NCBI RefSeq assembly: GCF_902506065.1
Contig: NZ_LR732912.1
Coordinates: forward strand, 4,762,396-4,826,395
Length of the DNA: 64,000 bases
Direction: 5' to 3'
Source of the DNA: Arthrobacter sp. 9V
GTDB taxonomy: Bacteria > Actinomycetota > Actinomycetes > Actinomycetales > Micrococcaceae
The position numbers and the translations under genes were made by a program. This document shows, piece by piece, positions 8,273-17,488 of this stretch (its first letter is position 1; each line of letters begins with the position of its first letter). Under the pieces are notes generated by a model. It was not told the DNA's origin and made no database searches. It saw nothing but the letters and a program-made list of their open reading frames with translations.

Positions 8273-9364
8273 TTAGCTCTCAACGGCCTTTGCCAGGTAC
8301 CGGCCTCGCGCACGCCTTGGGGAGGATGTAAGCCGCTTTCCGATGCGAATCAGAGGCTGTTCGACGACGCGGGAGAGTACCTCCGCAGTGCCGATTGACA
8401 AGGCTGCGGCCAGCAACAGTCTGACAATTGCAAGCCCAAAATTCCGCTGGTCAGCAGGGATAACCATGCTGACAACGTCAATGCAGAAAGGATGGAAAAG
8501 GTATATGGCATAAGTCCTGGTCCCCAAAAATACGATGGGCTTCCAACTCAGTACTTTCGTTAGGGGCGACGTAGCGAGGATCACGGAAGGGAAAAGAAGC
8601 GCAACGCTAAACGAAAACAAGACGTGCGCATGGCCGCTCTCGAAGCCGCCGGGGAGGACCGGGTCAAGGATGTAGGCGGTGATTGCCACAGGTATGAGCG
8701 CAGCTGCTACCCGGGGCCGGGCGAGCCTTGACACCACCCTGAATCCCCGGTGAGTGTGCATGGTGATGCCAAGGACGCAACCGGCGAGAATGGCGGTGTA
8801 AATACCGAAGTAACGCGCCCCCTCGATGTAGCCGGCCGCGGAAGCGAGGGCGAGCAAAACGCTGGCCGTCGCCAACCGGTGCGTTTTTATCAGGGGTATG
8901 GCGAACATGAGGAACGGCCACACTATGTAGAACTTTTCCTCGATGCCAAGCGACCAGCTATGGACGAAGGTACCGCCGCTGGCGAGATCGCCATTGAACG
9001 TTGCCAGGAGCGGTAGCCGCTCCGCGAAATTGCTTGGGCCTTCACCCAGGCCGAACACAAAGACGCCCACAGCGGCCGTGGACAGCGCAACATAATAAAG
9101 CGGCAGGATGCGGAAGGCACGCCTGATATAGAACTGAAAGATTGAGACGCGGCCTCGTCGGCGTTCCTCGCGGATGAGGAGCGATGTAATCAGGAAACCG
9201 CTGATGACGAAGAAGAGCGTCACACCCATGGGCCCGTTGAGAAATCCCCAGATGTGGGGGTCGCTCATGTGTGAGATGAGGACTATCGCGATGCTGACTG
9301 TTCGGAGCCCGTCCAGCTGAGGCCAGTAGCGGGCGGACAAGAAGGACGACTCAAGCTTTTCCAC
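8273..9364 (-). CDS. Acyltransferase family 3 (OafA/NodX-type) membrane protein
   Basis: A 363-residue integral membrane acyltransferase. The N-terminal motif YWPQLDGLRTVSIAIVLISH carries the conserved catalytic His, and GVTLFFVISGFLITSLL followed by FYIRRAFRILPLYY are classic for the family. About ten helices are present. Members transfer acetyl or other acyl groups to exported sugars or lipids. There is no C-terminal SGNH domain. It is isolated; the acceptor is unknown. Confidence 0.9.
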   Translation of the reverse strand: MEKLESSFLSARYWPQLDGLRTVSIAIVLISHMSDPHIWGFLNGPMGVTLFFVISGFLITSLLIREERRRGRVSIFQFYIRRAFRILPLYYVALSTAAVGVFVFGLGEGPSNFAERLPLLATFNGDLASGGTFVHSWSLGIEEKFYIVWPFLMFAIPLIKTHRLATASVLLALASAAGYIEGARYFGIYTAILAGCVLGITMHTHRGFRVVSRLARPRVAAALIPVAITAYILDPVLPGGFESGHAHVLFSFSVALLFPSVILATSPLTKVLSWKPIVFLGTRTYAIYLFHPFCIDVVSMVIPADQRNFGLAIVRLLLAAALSIGTAEVLSRVVEQPLIRIGKRLTSSPRRARGRYLAKAVES

Positions 9365-9680
9365 AAATCTCTTTTCAGGCTTCCCCGCCTGCCTTGAGAG
9401 ATCACGGCAGGTTCATGCCAATCGTCTAAGTAGTCTGACCGTGAGCGGTGGTTTGCCCTGATCACCCCATCTATTTGGTCTACACAATGCGGTGGTGTGG
9501 AATCTTCTCAAATGCGTGGTGGGTGCCCGACTTCTCCGTGGCGGGCTATCGTGACAAACTCAGAGAGCTGGACGAGCAAATGAGAGCTGGCCGCCCCTGC
9601 ATGGCTCACTCCACCCGGCACCTGATTGACGCCCAGCGCATTGGGTAGAAGTTAAGCGGGCGCACCTAGGAGGAGCACGT
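9365..9680. other. Intergenic region with no supported gene
   Basis: The 316 nt between the acyltransferase and the lipid kinase hold a short plus-strand open frame (9448-9648) with no recognisable family and no clear ribosome binding site. I see only the strong AGGAGGAG site at 9668-9675 that belongs to the kinase gene. Confidence 0.4.
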
Positions 9681-10580
9681 ATGGATTCTGCACGGACCTT
9701 TGAGTCGATTGTCATCATTTTCAATCCCAACAGCACCGGGGACGCACCTGAGCTGGCACAGCAGCTGCACGACAAGCTGAAGGAGCTGCTCACGTATCAG
9801 CCCGAAATCACGCTCCAGCCCACTGAGCACGCCGGGCATGCCGTGGACCTGGCCCGGGAAGCTGCCTCCAAGGGCGGCGATGTCCTGGTGGTCTCCGTGA
9901 GTGGCGACGGCGGCTACAACGAGGTGGTCAACGGTGTGATGCAGGCCGGGAACCCGAACGCTGTCTGCGCGGTCAGGGCCGCCGGCAATGCCAACGACCA
10001 TAGCCGGATCATCGGGACAAAACCGTTGGAAGAGGCCATTGCGGAAGGGCGGGTCCATAACATCGACCTCCTCCGGATACATACCGGGCAAAAAGAGAAT
10101 GAGCCCCTGGAGTACGCGCATTCCTACATCGGGTTCGGCCTCACTCCGGTGGTGGCAACCGAACTCGAAAAGGGGAGCAAGGGAGCCCTCAAAGAGATGG
10201 TCACCGTGATTCAGACCTTCTCTAAATTCGAGCCCTTTGGCATTCGCATGGCAGATGGGAAGCGCCGCAAGTTCGACAGCCTTGTCTTCGCCAACATCAA
10301 GGAAATGGCCAAGTACGCCACGTTGAGCGAAGCTGAGGATCACCCGTCGGATGGGAAGTTCGAGGTGATCGTTTTCCCTCACATGCCCAAGTGGCGCACG
10401 CTCCTGACAGCGCTGAAGGCCACCACGCAGGGTTTGGGCGATCAGCCGAGCGTGAGCAGCTACGAATTCACCACGCTCAAGCCGCTGCCGTATCAAATGG
10501 ACGGCGAAGTGAAGTCCGTGGAGGCCAACGTCAAGGTGCGGGTGGAGTGTGCCCCCCAAGCCTTGGCCACCCTCGGCTAG
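9681..10580 (+). CDS. Diacylglycerol/lipid kinase family protein
   Basis: A 299-residue DAGK-catalytic-domain protein. The N-terminal IVIIFNPNSTG is the family start. VSVSGDGGYNEVVNGVM (about 72-88) is the nucleotide-binding GGDGT-type motif, here with SGDGG. RAAGNANDHSR replaces the usual GTxND. A C-terminal beta-sandwich region follows. It would phosphorylate a lipid such as diacylglycerol or sphingoid-like substrates at the membrane. The motif changes mean the exact activity is uncertain. Confidence 0.8.
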   Translation: MDSARTFESIVIIFNPNSTGDAPELAQQLHDKLKELLTYQPEITLQPTEHAGHAVDLAREAASKGGDVLVVSVSGDGGYNEVVNGVMQAGNPNAVCAVRAAGNANDHSRIIGTKPLEEAIAEGRVHNIDLLRIHTGQKENEPLEYAHSYIGFGLTPVVATELEKGSKGALKEMVTVIQTFSKFEPFGIRMADGKRRKFDSLVFANIKEMAKYATLSEAEDHPSDGKFEVIVFPHMPKWRTLLTALKATTQGLGDQPSVSSYEFTTLKPLPYQMDGEVKSVEANVKVRVECAPQALATLG

Positions 10581-10586
10581 GAACGT

Positions 10587-11492
10587 CTAGCCCGCCGGAG
10601 CGCAGGCGGCCGTGACAAAGTCGTAAATCCGGCCACGCAGTTCATTCGGCGCCGCAATCTTCAGCAAACCCTTCCGGTCGCCGACTCCCACCCTCAGCGG
10701 TAAGAGGGTGCCCACCTTGTCTTCGGCAACAGCATGCGGATCGCAACGGGCAGGTCGGATGGTCAGTGGGAGTTCCTGAGGGGCTGAGCCTACGGTGACA
10801 TTTTGGGGCCATGGAGCTGCGGGAGATTGAGCCAGCAACGTAGTCTCCTCGAACGATTCGATGGTGAAGCTTTCCGGGTGGTTTCCCGGCGTGGCCGGCT
10901 TAATGACAAGGCGTACGACGGCGGTGCCCCCGTCCGCGGCCACCTCAAGTCCAGGATCCAAGGCCAAGCTTGCGACGGCGGCCGCTTCCGCTGCGATGCA
11001 CAGCTCGTCAGCGTTTCGGGGGAGGACGCCGAAGGGATCGGAAGCACTGGCACTCTCCTCAACAGGAGACTTATCCGATGCCGAGTAGTTGATCCTGGCA
11101 TTGGGTTCGGGTGAGGCTTTGTCTGTTGTTTTACAGGCGGCCGCGGGCAAAGCAGCGGGAAGGCTTTTAGGCTGACGGGGTGGCAACTCAAGGCTGCCCC
11201 CGGATGGTTCCCAGGAAATGTCCCCTTGGAACAGCGCGGAATGCAGCCGTGCGCCCGTCACGGTTACTGGTGAGTCCGTGGTGTTGGTGAGCTGGAGCAG
11301 GATGGCTTGTTTGCCGTATTGGTCTCGGGATTGGTTGACCTCAAGGGTGATGGGGCTCGAAGTTCCGCTGTTGGCCGGCGAGCTGGAGGCTTCGGAGGGG
11401 CCGGTCCCGCTGGAGTTACAGGCGGCCACAAGCGGGAGCGTTACAACCAGGGCCATGCCAGCCACCAACGAATGCCACGTCCTGCTCATCAT
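10587..11492 (-). CDS. Secreted lipoprotein of unknown function
   Basis: A 301-residue protein with a lipoprotein signal (MMSRTWHSLVAGMALVVTLP, lipobox LVAAC near residue 24) and then a Ser/Gly-rich linker. The mature part looks like beta-rich domains with no enzyme motif I recognise. The start at 11492 puts the basic residues just before the signal helix; an upstream frame to 11528 lacks a good ribosome site. It is convergent with the lipid kinase (6 nt apart). Confidence 0.7.
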   Translation of the reverse strand: MMSRTWHSLVAGMALVVTLPLVAACNSSGTGPSEASSSPANSGTSSPITLEVNQSRDQYGKQAILLQLTNTTDSPVTVTGARLHSALFQGDISWEPSGGSLELPPRQPKSLPAALPAAACKTTDKASPEPNARINYSASDKSPVEESASASDPFGVLPRNADELCIAAEAAAVASLALDPGLEVAADGGTAVVRLVIKPATPGNHPESFTIESFEETTLLAQSPAAPWPQNVTVGSAPQELPLTIRPARCDPHAVAEDKVGTLLPLRVGVGDRKGLLKIAAPNELRGRIYDFVTAACAPAG

Positions 11493-11585
11493 GCGATCAG
11501 TGTAGGGTGCAGGGCCTATGCGCGGCATGAGCTGGCGCGTTCAGCCGATAGCAAGCCAACGCCCTGATGCAATGGTGGCGGGCCA

Positions 11586-11610
11586 ACACTAAGCATGCTT
11601 AGCTTAGTGT
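11586..11610. promoter_or_regulatory. Overlapping palindromes upstream of the SRPBCC gene
   Basis: Two overlapping dyads are seen: a perfect 14-bp palindrome CTAAGCATGCTTAG at 11589-11602, and ACACTAAG (11586-11593) paired with CTTAGTGT (11603-11610). They lie 37 nt before the SRPBCC start codon, a typical place for a repressor operator. No regulator gene is adjacent. Confidence 0.5.
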
Positions 11611-11646
11611 CAAGCCCACTTCCGAGTGCATGCAGAGAGGAACACC

Positions 11647-12096
11647 ATGTCCACTATGACGCAACTGTTCAAGTCCCCTGCCGCTGACGTCTGGAAGGTC
11701 ATCGAAGATGGTTGGCTCTATTCCGGCTGGGTGGTGGGTGCCTCCAGAATCCGCGACGTGGACCAACAATGGCCACAAGTTGGTGCGAAGCTGCACCATT
11801 CCGTTGGCTCCTGGCCTTTCCTCATTGACGACAGCACCCGTGTGACAAGCATGGAACCCGGCCAAAAACTGGAGCTCCTCGCCAGGGGCTGGCCGCTGGG
11901 CGAAGCCAAGGTATTGATCACGCTGGAGGACCTCGGCGGCTCCCAATGCAGGGTCTCCATTTCAGAGGACGCCGTACGTGGGCCGGGAAAAGTAGTGCCC
12001 AAAGCCCTGCGGGATCCCATGATTTCCGTCCGGAACCGTGAGACCTTGAGGCGACTGGAACTCATGGCTGCGGGCGGAGCCGGACGCAAAAACTAG
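11647..12096 (+). CDS. SRPBCC family (START/polyketide-cyclase-like) protein
   Basis: A 149-residue single-domain protein. It begins with a strand plus the helix AADVWKVIEDGWLYSGWVVGAS, as in SRPBCC ligand-binding folds, and ends with a long C-terminal helix (RNRETLRRLELMAAGG). Members bind hydrophobic ligands; some act on them. The ATG at 11647 has AGAGAGGAAC upstream. Its stop codon overlaps the stop of the convergent lyase gene (CTAG at 12093-12096). Confidence 0.75.
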   Translation: MSTMTQLFKSPAADVWKVIEDGWLYSGWVVGASRIRDVDQQWPQVGAKLHHSVGSWPFLIDDSTRVTSMEPGQKLELLARGWPLGEAKVLITLEDLGGSQCRVSISEDAVRGPGKVVPKALRDPMISVRNRETLRRLELMAAGGAGRKN

Positions 12097-13046
12097 GCGC
12101 CAGGCATGACCCACTCAAAAGCTTCGGCTTTGGACCGCGCTCCCTGAGCTGCCTTGGAGCGGTTCGGCTCACCCAGTTCGGCCAGCAACTTTTCAGAAAG
12201 CGCAACGAGTTCCCCGAAGATACCCGGAGTGAGCCATTGAGGGCGGGTGGCGAAGAGGATGTCCTCGCTGGAGGTGTTGCCGCTGGCGCCGGGTGCGAAC
12301 GGACATCCGCCCAGCCCGCCGAGGGCACCGTCCACCATGGCAGCACCGGCCTGGATGGCGGCGAGGGTGTTTGCCACACCCAAACCCCAGGTGTCGTGGC
12401 CGTGATAGACGATTCGCCGAGCCGGGGATTCGTCCCGTACACGGGTGATCAGCCGGGAGACCTGCGCGGGAATTGCCTGGCCCAGGGTGTCGCAGATGAC
12501 GATGTCCGTGGTGCCTTCCGCCCGGGGATCGTTGGCAATGGCGAGGATGCGCTCCTCAGGAACGTAGCCCTCAAAGGGACAAGTGAAGGACGTTGCTATG
12601 CAGAGCTGGATTTGTCCGTTCACTGCTCGCGCGTACTCAATGGCCTCGGGCAAAGCGGCCAGGCTCTCATCTGTGGTCCGCCCGATGTTGGCCTTGTTAT
12701 GTGAATCCGAGGCTGACAAGCAGTATTGGAAATTCCGTGCACCAGCGGCGGAAGCTTTGGCGACGTGGCCAGGTGTTGCTACCCAGATCCAGCACTTCTC
12801 CAGTTCCTCTGGTGTAAGGGCCCGGACCACTTCCAGGGTGTTGGCCATGGTTGGGACCAGGTCCGCGCGCGCCATGGAGCCCAGCTCAATGGCTGGCACA
12901 CCCAGCCGCAGCAGCTCCCGCACGGTCTCAATTTTCTGCTCTGCGGGCAGGAGTTTTCCAGTGAGTTGGAGCCCGTCGCGCAGCGTGACGTCCCTGAGGA
13001 TGACGCTGCCGAGGGTTGCGGCCAGGGGGCTTTCAAAGCGGGTCAT
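12093..13046 (-). CDS. Hydroxymethylglutaryl-CoA lyase family protein
   Basis: A 317-residue TIM-barrel lyase of the HMGL-like family. The N-terminal VTLRDGLQL contains the conserved Arg-Asp that binds metal and substrate. YHGHDTWGLGVANTLAAI supplies metal-binding His residues. GLGGCPFAPGASGNTSSED is the HMG-CoA-lyase signature with the catalytic Cys. It would split HMG-CoA or a related 3-hydroxy-3-methyl acyl-CoA. Its ATG overlaps the stop of the upstream CoA-transferase (ATGA), so the pair likely acts in one pathway: activation of an acid, then cleavage. Confidence 0.85.
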   Translation of the reverse strand: MTRFESPLAATLGSVILRDVTLRDGLQLTGKLLPAEQKIETVRELLRLGVPAIELGSMARADLVPTMANTLEVVRALTPEELEKCWIWVATPGHVAKASAAGARNFQYCLSASDSHNKANIGRTTDESLAALPEAIEYARAVNGQIQLCIATSFTCPFEGYVPEERILAIANDPRAEGTTDIVICDTLGQAIPAQVSRLITRVRDESPARRIVYHGHDTWGLGVANTLAAIQAGAAMVDGALGGLGGCPFAPGASGNTSSEDILFATRPQWLTPGIFGELVALSEKLLAELGEPNRSKAAQGARSKAEAFEWVMPGA

Positions 13047-14293
13047 GATCGGTGGGCCTCCTCGCGGCCGGAAGCCGCATTGATCTGTGCGGCGTCCATG
13101 TTCAGCAGTCCGCCAAGGATTTCTTGCGTGTTCTCGCCTAAATCCGGGCCGAGGTTTCGGATGGGTAAGGACTGGTCCCCGATCACCGGAACAATGCCCG
13201 GGAAACCTACGCCATGGAGGATTTCCTCGCCTGTGGAAACGTCGAACTTCTGGATCATGTTGCGGGCAGCGTATTGGCTGTCCGTGCTGATGTCAGCCGC
13301 GGTGTAAATAGGACCGGCGGGAACACCTGCGGCTTCAAGGGCTGCGAGGGCGTCGGCAGCTGAAAGCGTCGCTGACCATTCGCCGATTGCCTGATCAAGT
13401 TCTTCCCGCTGTGCCCAACGCCCGGCATTCGATTGGAGGAATGGGTCCTCCGCGAGGTCCGGACGCCCGATGGTGTGCATATACCGCTGGTAGATCGAGT
13501 CGCCGTTTCCGGCCACCACAATGCTCGCGCCGTCCTTGCACACGTAGGCGTTCGATGGGGCAATGCCTTCCATCCGGCCACCCACGCGCTGCCGGTCCAC
13601 GCCGTACGCCTGGTAGTCAGGAATCAGCGATTCCATCATGGAGAACATGGCTTCGTTCAGCGCGACGTCAATGATCCGCTCGCTGAGCGGAACAGCGCCC
13701 GCCGAGTCCCGGCGTCGTGCTTCACGTTGGTAGAGGCTCATCACGGAGCCGAAGGCGGCGTAGAGGCCTGCGATCGAGTCTCCAATGGAGACGCCAACGC
13801 GAACGGGTGCACGGTCCGGGTCACCCACCAGATTGCGGAACCCGCCGTAGGCTTCGGCGACGGCGGCGAAACCGGGCCGCTCGGACAGTGGACCCGTCTG
13901 TCCGAAGGCAGAAATGCGCGTGACGATCAGGTCCGGGTTGGCTTGGTTGAGGACTTCCGGGCCAAGGCCCCACTTTTCCAGCGTGCCCGGGCGGAAGTTC
14001 TCCAGCAGGATGTCGCACTTGGCCACGAGCTCCAGCACCGCCTGTTTGCCGGCATCCGTGCGCAGATCCAGGACCACGGACTTCTTATTGCGGTTCAACG
14101 TGCGGTACAGCATGGAGGTGTTGCCCTTATGCAGGCGCCAGTTACGCAGTTCGTCGCCGGTCCCCGGCCGCTCCACCTTGATAACCTCTGCACCGAAGTC
14201 CGCCAGGAGCCTGCCGGCCGTGGGAGCGGCAATGTAGTTGCCGAGTTCCAGGACCCGGACGCCGTCCAGTGGGGAGATTGTTTGGTGTGTCAT
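13043..14293 (-). CDS. CaiB/BaiF family (class III) CoA-transferase
   Basis: A 416-residue family III CoA-transferase. LDGVRVLELGNYIAAPTAGRLLADFGAEVIKVE is the N-terminal signature. NRNKKSVVLDL and a conserved acidic residue near LLENFRPGTLEKWG agree. Such enzymes move CoA between carboxylic acids through a mixed anhydride on an Asp. It overlaps the HMG-CoA-lyase-like gene by 4 nt. The acid substrate is not evident; methylated dicarboxylic acids such as citramalate- or methylglutarate-type acids would fit the pair (inference). Confidence 0.9.
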   Translation of the reverse strand: MTHQTISPLDGVRVLELGNYIAAPTAGRLLADFGAEVIKVERPGTGDELRNWRLHKGNTSMLYRTLNRNKKSVVLDLRTDAGKQAVLELVAKCDILLENFRPGTLEKWGLGPEVLNQANPDLIVTRISAFGQTGPLSERPGFAAVAEAYGGFRNLVGDPDRAPVRVGVSIGDSIAGLYAAFGSVMSLYQREARRRDSAGAVPLSERIIDVALNEAMFSMMESLIPDYQAYGVDRQRVGGRMEGIAPSNAYVCKDGASIVVAGNGDSIYQRYMHTIGRPDLAEDPFLQSNAGRWAQREELDQAIGEWSATLSAADALAALEAAGVPAGPIYTAADISTDSQYAARNMIQKFDVSTGEEILHGVGFPGIVPVIGDQSLPIRNLGPDLGENTQEILGGLLNMDAAQINAASGREEAHRS

Positions 14294-14410
14294 GGTCTTC
14301 TTTCGTGCGTGGGGTGGGCGGTTGGCGGGACCGTCCGAACAGAATGACGGACAAAGTTACAGACCCAATCGCCAAGGGAACACAGCGGCGATGGCCACTG
14401 CCGCCATGTT

Positions 14411-14426
14411 ATGAGTTGTAACTCAT
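14411..14426. promoter_or_regulatory. Palindromic operator candidate upstream of the CoA-transferase operon
   Basis: ATGAGTT-GT-AACTCAT is a perfect 7+7 dyad in the 335-nt gap between the divergent CoA-transferase and esterase genes. The rest of this gap shows no gene. The position (118 nt from the CoA-transferase start) suits a regulator site. Confidence 0.45.
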
Positions 14427-14628
14427 GGTGCAAGCCCTATCCGAAATTAGGCTCAGAAGATGACGTTGGCGATTCGCCCGGGCACTACCTCGGAAGTGCC
14501 GCCATGCGGCGGGTTTTCGACGGCGGCGAGGGGTCCTGCTGAAGGCGGCACGGCTGCTGTCCTGATCGCCGCGGACGCCCTTCCGCCATAGCATGGTCCA
14601 GAGATGCGCCTAACCGGGGGAGTGTGTG

Positions 14629-15705
14629 ATGGGGCCGTTGGAATCAATCCAAGCCAGCACGAAGCAGAGCGACCCAGCCCAAAGGGGTTTGTCTGCCAAG
14701 GCCCCGCGAAAGCGGACTACGCGGGAGCGGAAGCTTGAGCTGGCGATCCTGCTGGTGCTGGTGGTCGCGCTGGCACTGTCTGCCACGCCGTGGCCCTCTG
14801 CCATGCTGATCCGTAGTGTTTTTGAGCGCGGGGCGCAGGCAACAATCGATGAAATGACGCCGTACGTCCCGGATACTCCGCTGCTGACGCAGGAGGGCGT
14901 GGTGTACAAGCCGGGTTCCACTTTTGATGTGTTCAGCCCTGCAGGCACCACAGCCCCGCTTCCAACTGTGGTGTGGATCCATGGAGGTGCGTGGATCTCA
15001 GGGGCCCAACGCGATGTCAATCCTTATCTGAAGATCATCGCCGCAGAGGGCTACACCACCATCGGCATGAGTTACCCCATTGCCCCCGAGGCCACGTACC
15101 CCACCGCAGTGCGGGACATCAACGAAGCTCTCGGCTACATCAAGGCCCATGCCGCGGAGTTGAACGTGGACACCAGCCGGATCGTCCTGGCCGGTGACTC
15201 CGCCGGCGCGCAGCTCGCCAGCCAGATGACAACGCTCACTGTGAACCCCGAATACGCCAACTTAATGGGAATTGAGCCCGCGCTCCAGAAGTCTGATTTG
15301 GTGGCCACCATTCTGCATTGCGGCGTGTACGACCTCCGGGCCATGGCAGATCTCAGCGGAATCGTGGCCTGGGGCTTCAAGACATCCCTGTGGGCCTATA
15401 CGGGCACCAAGGACTGGTCCGCTACCTACGCCGGGGCCACCATGTCCACTATCGACTTTGTGACCGATGACTTCCCTCCCACCTTCATCAGCGGCGGCAA
15501 TGGCGACGGGCTCACGTGGCTCCAGTCTGTTCCCTACAGCAACCGGCTAAAGGACGCGGGCGTTCCCGTGACCGAGCTGTTCTGGCCAGCCACCCATGAC
15601 CCCGAACTCCCTCATGAGTACCAGTTCCACCTGAACTTTGCCGAGGCTCGTGAGGCGCGGGACAAGACCTTCGACTTCCTGGCCGCTCACGCTCCGAGGC
15701 GGTAA
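14629..15705 (+). CDS. Membrane-anchored alpha/beta-hydrolase (carboxylesterase-like)
   Basis: A 358-residue hydrolase. After a basic N-terminus there is one transmembrane helix (about 36-56). The esterase core follows: HGGAWISGAQRDV (oxyanion hole HGG), GDSAGAQLAS (nucleophile Ser) and a late His in PATHDPELPHEYQF. This is the hormone-sensitive-lipase/BD-FAE pattern. The catalytic domain would face outside the membrane. Start: ATG 14629 (or GTG 14626) behind GGGGGAG. Confidence 0.8.
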   Translation: MGPLESIQASTKQSDPAQRGLSAKAPRKRTTRERKLELAILLVLVVALALSATPWPSAMLIRSVFERGAQATIDEMTPYVPDTPLLTQEGVVYKPGSTFDVFSPAGTTAPLPTVVWIHGGAWISGAQRDVNPYLKIIAAEGYTTIGMSYPIAPEATYPTAVRDINEALGYIKAHAAELNVDTSRIVLAGDSAGAQLASQMTTLTVNPEYANLMGIEPALQKSDLVATILHCGVYDLRAMADLSGIVAWGFKTSLWAYTGTKDWSATYAGATMSTIDFVTDDFPPTFISGGNGDGLTWLQSVPYSNRLKDAGVPVTELFWPATHDPELPHEYQFHLNFAEAREARDKTFDFLAAHAPRR

Positions 15706-15765
15706 GGCTGGCATTGGGAAACCCGGGAATACAATTTATCTCCATGATGGAACTATTATTGGGGT

Positions 15766-16725
15766 ATGACTTCCTCTGCGCCGGTAAGCGCGCATAAGCG
15801 CCGTCCCGTTCTCTTCTGGGTTTCGGGAGTATGTGCAGTCGCATTGGTCCTTGTTCCCCTGTGGATGTTGCTGGGGAACCCGGCAGTCCTCCGCGGGCAC
15901 CCGCTTTTGCCGGTCCTGCTGGTGACAGCCGCCGTCGTCGGACTTCTTTGGGGCGTCCTGCTGTGGCGTCGACGCGATAGGTCCGTGAAGCGGGCCGTAG
16001 CCAGGGCTGTTGGCGCATGGACGGCGAGGGTGGCCGTATTGGCGCTGGTTGCCATGCTGGTGTGGCTGAATCCCTTCGCCTACCAGGCGTCCGGCACGGC
16101 TGAGGCGGGATCGGGCGCGGGGTTTACCTTGGCAGATTCGCCGACGTCCATCACTATGAAGCCGGCGGGGGCAACTCCCACCAGAGGGCTGATTTTCTAC
16201 CCGGGCGCTCGCGTGGAAGCGCGGGCGTATGCGGACATCCTTAGCCCGGCAGCGGATGCCGGGGTCCTGGTGGTGATCCTCAAGACACCCTTGAATATCA
16301 GCCTCCTGGACGGAAACCAGGCCCGCGGCGCCATGGCTGAGCATCCCGGGATCTCCACGTGGACCGTTGGCGGCCACTCTCTGGGCGGAGTCAGTGCGAG
16401 CTCTTTTGCCCTAGGAAACCGGGACGTCGACGGACTGTTGCTTTACGCCTCCTACCCTTTGGACTCCCTGCGCGACCGGTCAGGGCTTCAGGTCCTGTCC
16501 GTCTCGGGCTCGGAAGACGGACTCAGCACGCCTGCCAAGATTGACGCCTCCCGCGAGCTCCTGCCCGCTGATGCCGCCTTCGTCGAGATCCAGGGCGGGA
16601 ACCATGCCTTCTTCGGAAACTATGGTGTGCAGCCCGGCGACGGCGAACCCTCCGTGGATCGCGGCGTTGCCCAGGAGCAGATCTCTGAGGCAACTGTGGC
16701 GTTTCTGACGCAACTCAAGGGGTAG
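15766..16725 (+). CDS. Alpha/beta-hydrolase family membrane protein
   Basis: A 319-residue protein with three N-terminal hydrophobic segments (about 15-35, 45-65, 85-105). An alpha/beta-hydrolase domain follows: FYPGARVEARAYADI, GGHSLGGVSAS with the nucleophile Ser, and QGGNHAFFGNYG with the His. This fits the family of the extracytoplasmic hydrolases often annotated as dienelactone-hydrolase-like. It lies 60 nt after another hydrolase on the same strand; the two may be paralogous in role. The substrate is unknown. Confidence 0.8.
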   Translation: MTSSAPVSAHKRRPVLFWVSGVCAVALVLVPLWMLLGNPAVLRGHPLLPVLLVTAAVVGLLWGVLLWRRRDRSVKRAVARAVGAWTARVAVLALVAMLVWLNPFAYQASGTAEAGSGAGFTLADSPTSITMKPAGATPTRGLIFYPGARVEARAYADILSPAADAGVLVVILKTPLNISLLDGNQARGAMAEHPGISTWTVGGHSLGGVSASSFALGNRDVDGLLLYASYPLDSLRDRSGLQVLSVSGSEDGLSTPAKIDASRELLPADAAFVEIQGGNHAFFGNYGVQPGDGEPSVDRGVAQEQISEATVAFLTQLKG

Positions 16726-16774
16726 TCGGGACTCCCGGGAATACTTCCGCACGGCTCCCTGTTCATTGAAATAG

Positions 16775-16786
16775 ATGCAAATGCAT
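16775..16786. promoter_or_regulatory. Palindrome upstream of FMN reductase gene
   Basis: ATGCA-AA-TGCAT dyad, 33 nt before the ATG at 16820. A compact operator for a MarR/TetR-type regulator is possible, but none is encoded nearby. Confidence 0.35.
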
Positions 16787-16819
16787 GTAAGCTGGATGAA
16801 CGAGCAACAGGAGAATGCC

Positions 16820-17446
16820 ATGGAAACCCGCCGCATCACCGTACTTTCCGCCGGACTCGGTGTCCCGTCGTCGAGCCGCTTGCTGGCCGACCAGCTGGCC
16901 GCCTCCGCCGAACGACAACTACGCGCGGCAGGCTACGAAGCGAAGATCGACGTCGTCGAACTGCGCGACCTCGCGGTGGATATCGCCAACAACTTCGTCA
17001 CCGGCTATGCGGCGCCGCGCCTCGCGGACGTGATTGCCGGCGTCGAGGATTCTGACGCCATCATCGCGGTCAGCCCCGTCTTCAGCGCCTCTTACAGCGG
17101 CTTGTTCAAATCGTTCATTGACGTCCTGGACCCCAAATCGCTGGACGGAAAGGCGGTACTGCTGGGCGCCACAGGCGGCACCGACCGCCACCAGATGGTC
17201 CTCGACTACGCCATGCGTCCCCTGTTCAGCTACTTGCGCACCAGGATTGCTGCCACCGGAGTCTTCGCGGGGCCTCAGGACTGGGGAAACACTGACGACG
17301 GCGGATCACCCCTCTCGGTGCGCGTTGACCGGGCCGCAGGTGAACTCGTGCAGCTTTTGAGCGGATCCCAGCCCGGGCGTAAGGCTCCGGTTCTGGAGTC
17401 GCTGCCTTTTGAACAGCTCCTGGCTGGCATTTCAGCGGGCAGGTAG
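16820..17446 (+). CDS. NAD(P)H-dependent FMN reductase (flavodoxin-like fold)
   Basis: A 208-residue flavoprotein of the NADPH-dependent FMN reductase family. It begins ITVLSAGLGVPSSSRLLADQLA, where the Ser-rich loop binds FMN phosphate. DAIIAVSPVFSASYSGLFKSFIDVL is the second flavin-binding segment, and LLGATGGTDRHQM follows. It resembles the CE1759-type reductases that supply reduced flavin to a luciferase-like monooxygenase, but no such partner is in this window. The ATG at 16820 has AGGAG upstream. Confidence 0.85.
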   Translation: METRRITVLSAGLGVPSSSRLLADQLAASAERQLRAAGYEAKIDVVELRDLAVDIANNFVTGYAAPRLADVIAGVEDSDAIIAVSPVFSASYSGLFKSFIDVLDPKSLDGKAVLLGATGGTDRHQMVLDYAMRPLFSYLRTRIAATGVFAGPQDWGNTDDGGSPLSVRVDRAAGELVQLLSGSQPGRKAPVLESLPFEQLLAGISAGR

Positions 17447-17488
17447 CCCTCCCGCCTCCCTTGCCTGCGGGATCCTCGCCAATCGGCC

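Noticed and set aside
9448..9648. A 66-codon plus-strand frame before the lipid kinase
   Set aside because: No recognisable family or ribosome site; composition is not typical of neighbouring genes.
12093..12096. Regulatory meaning of the shared CTAG stop codons
   Set aside because: Overlapping stops of convergent genes are common in compact genomes and need no special explanation.
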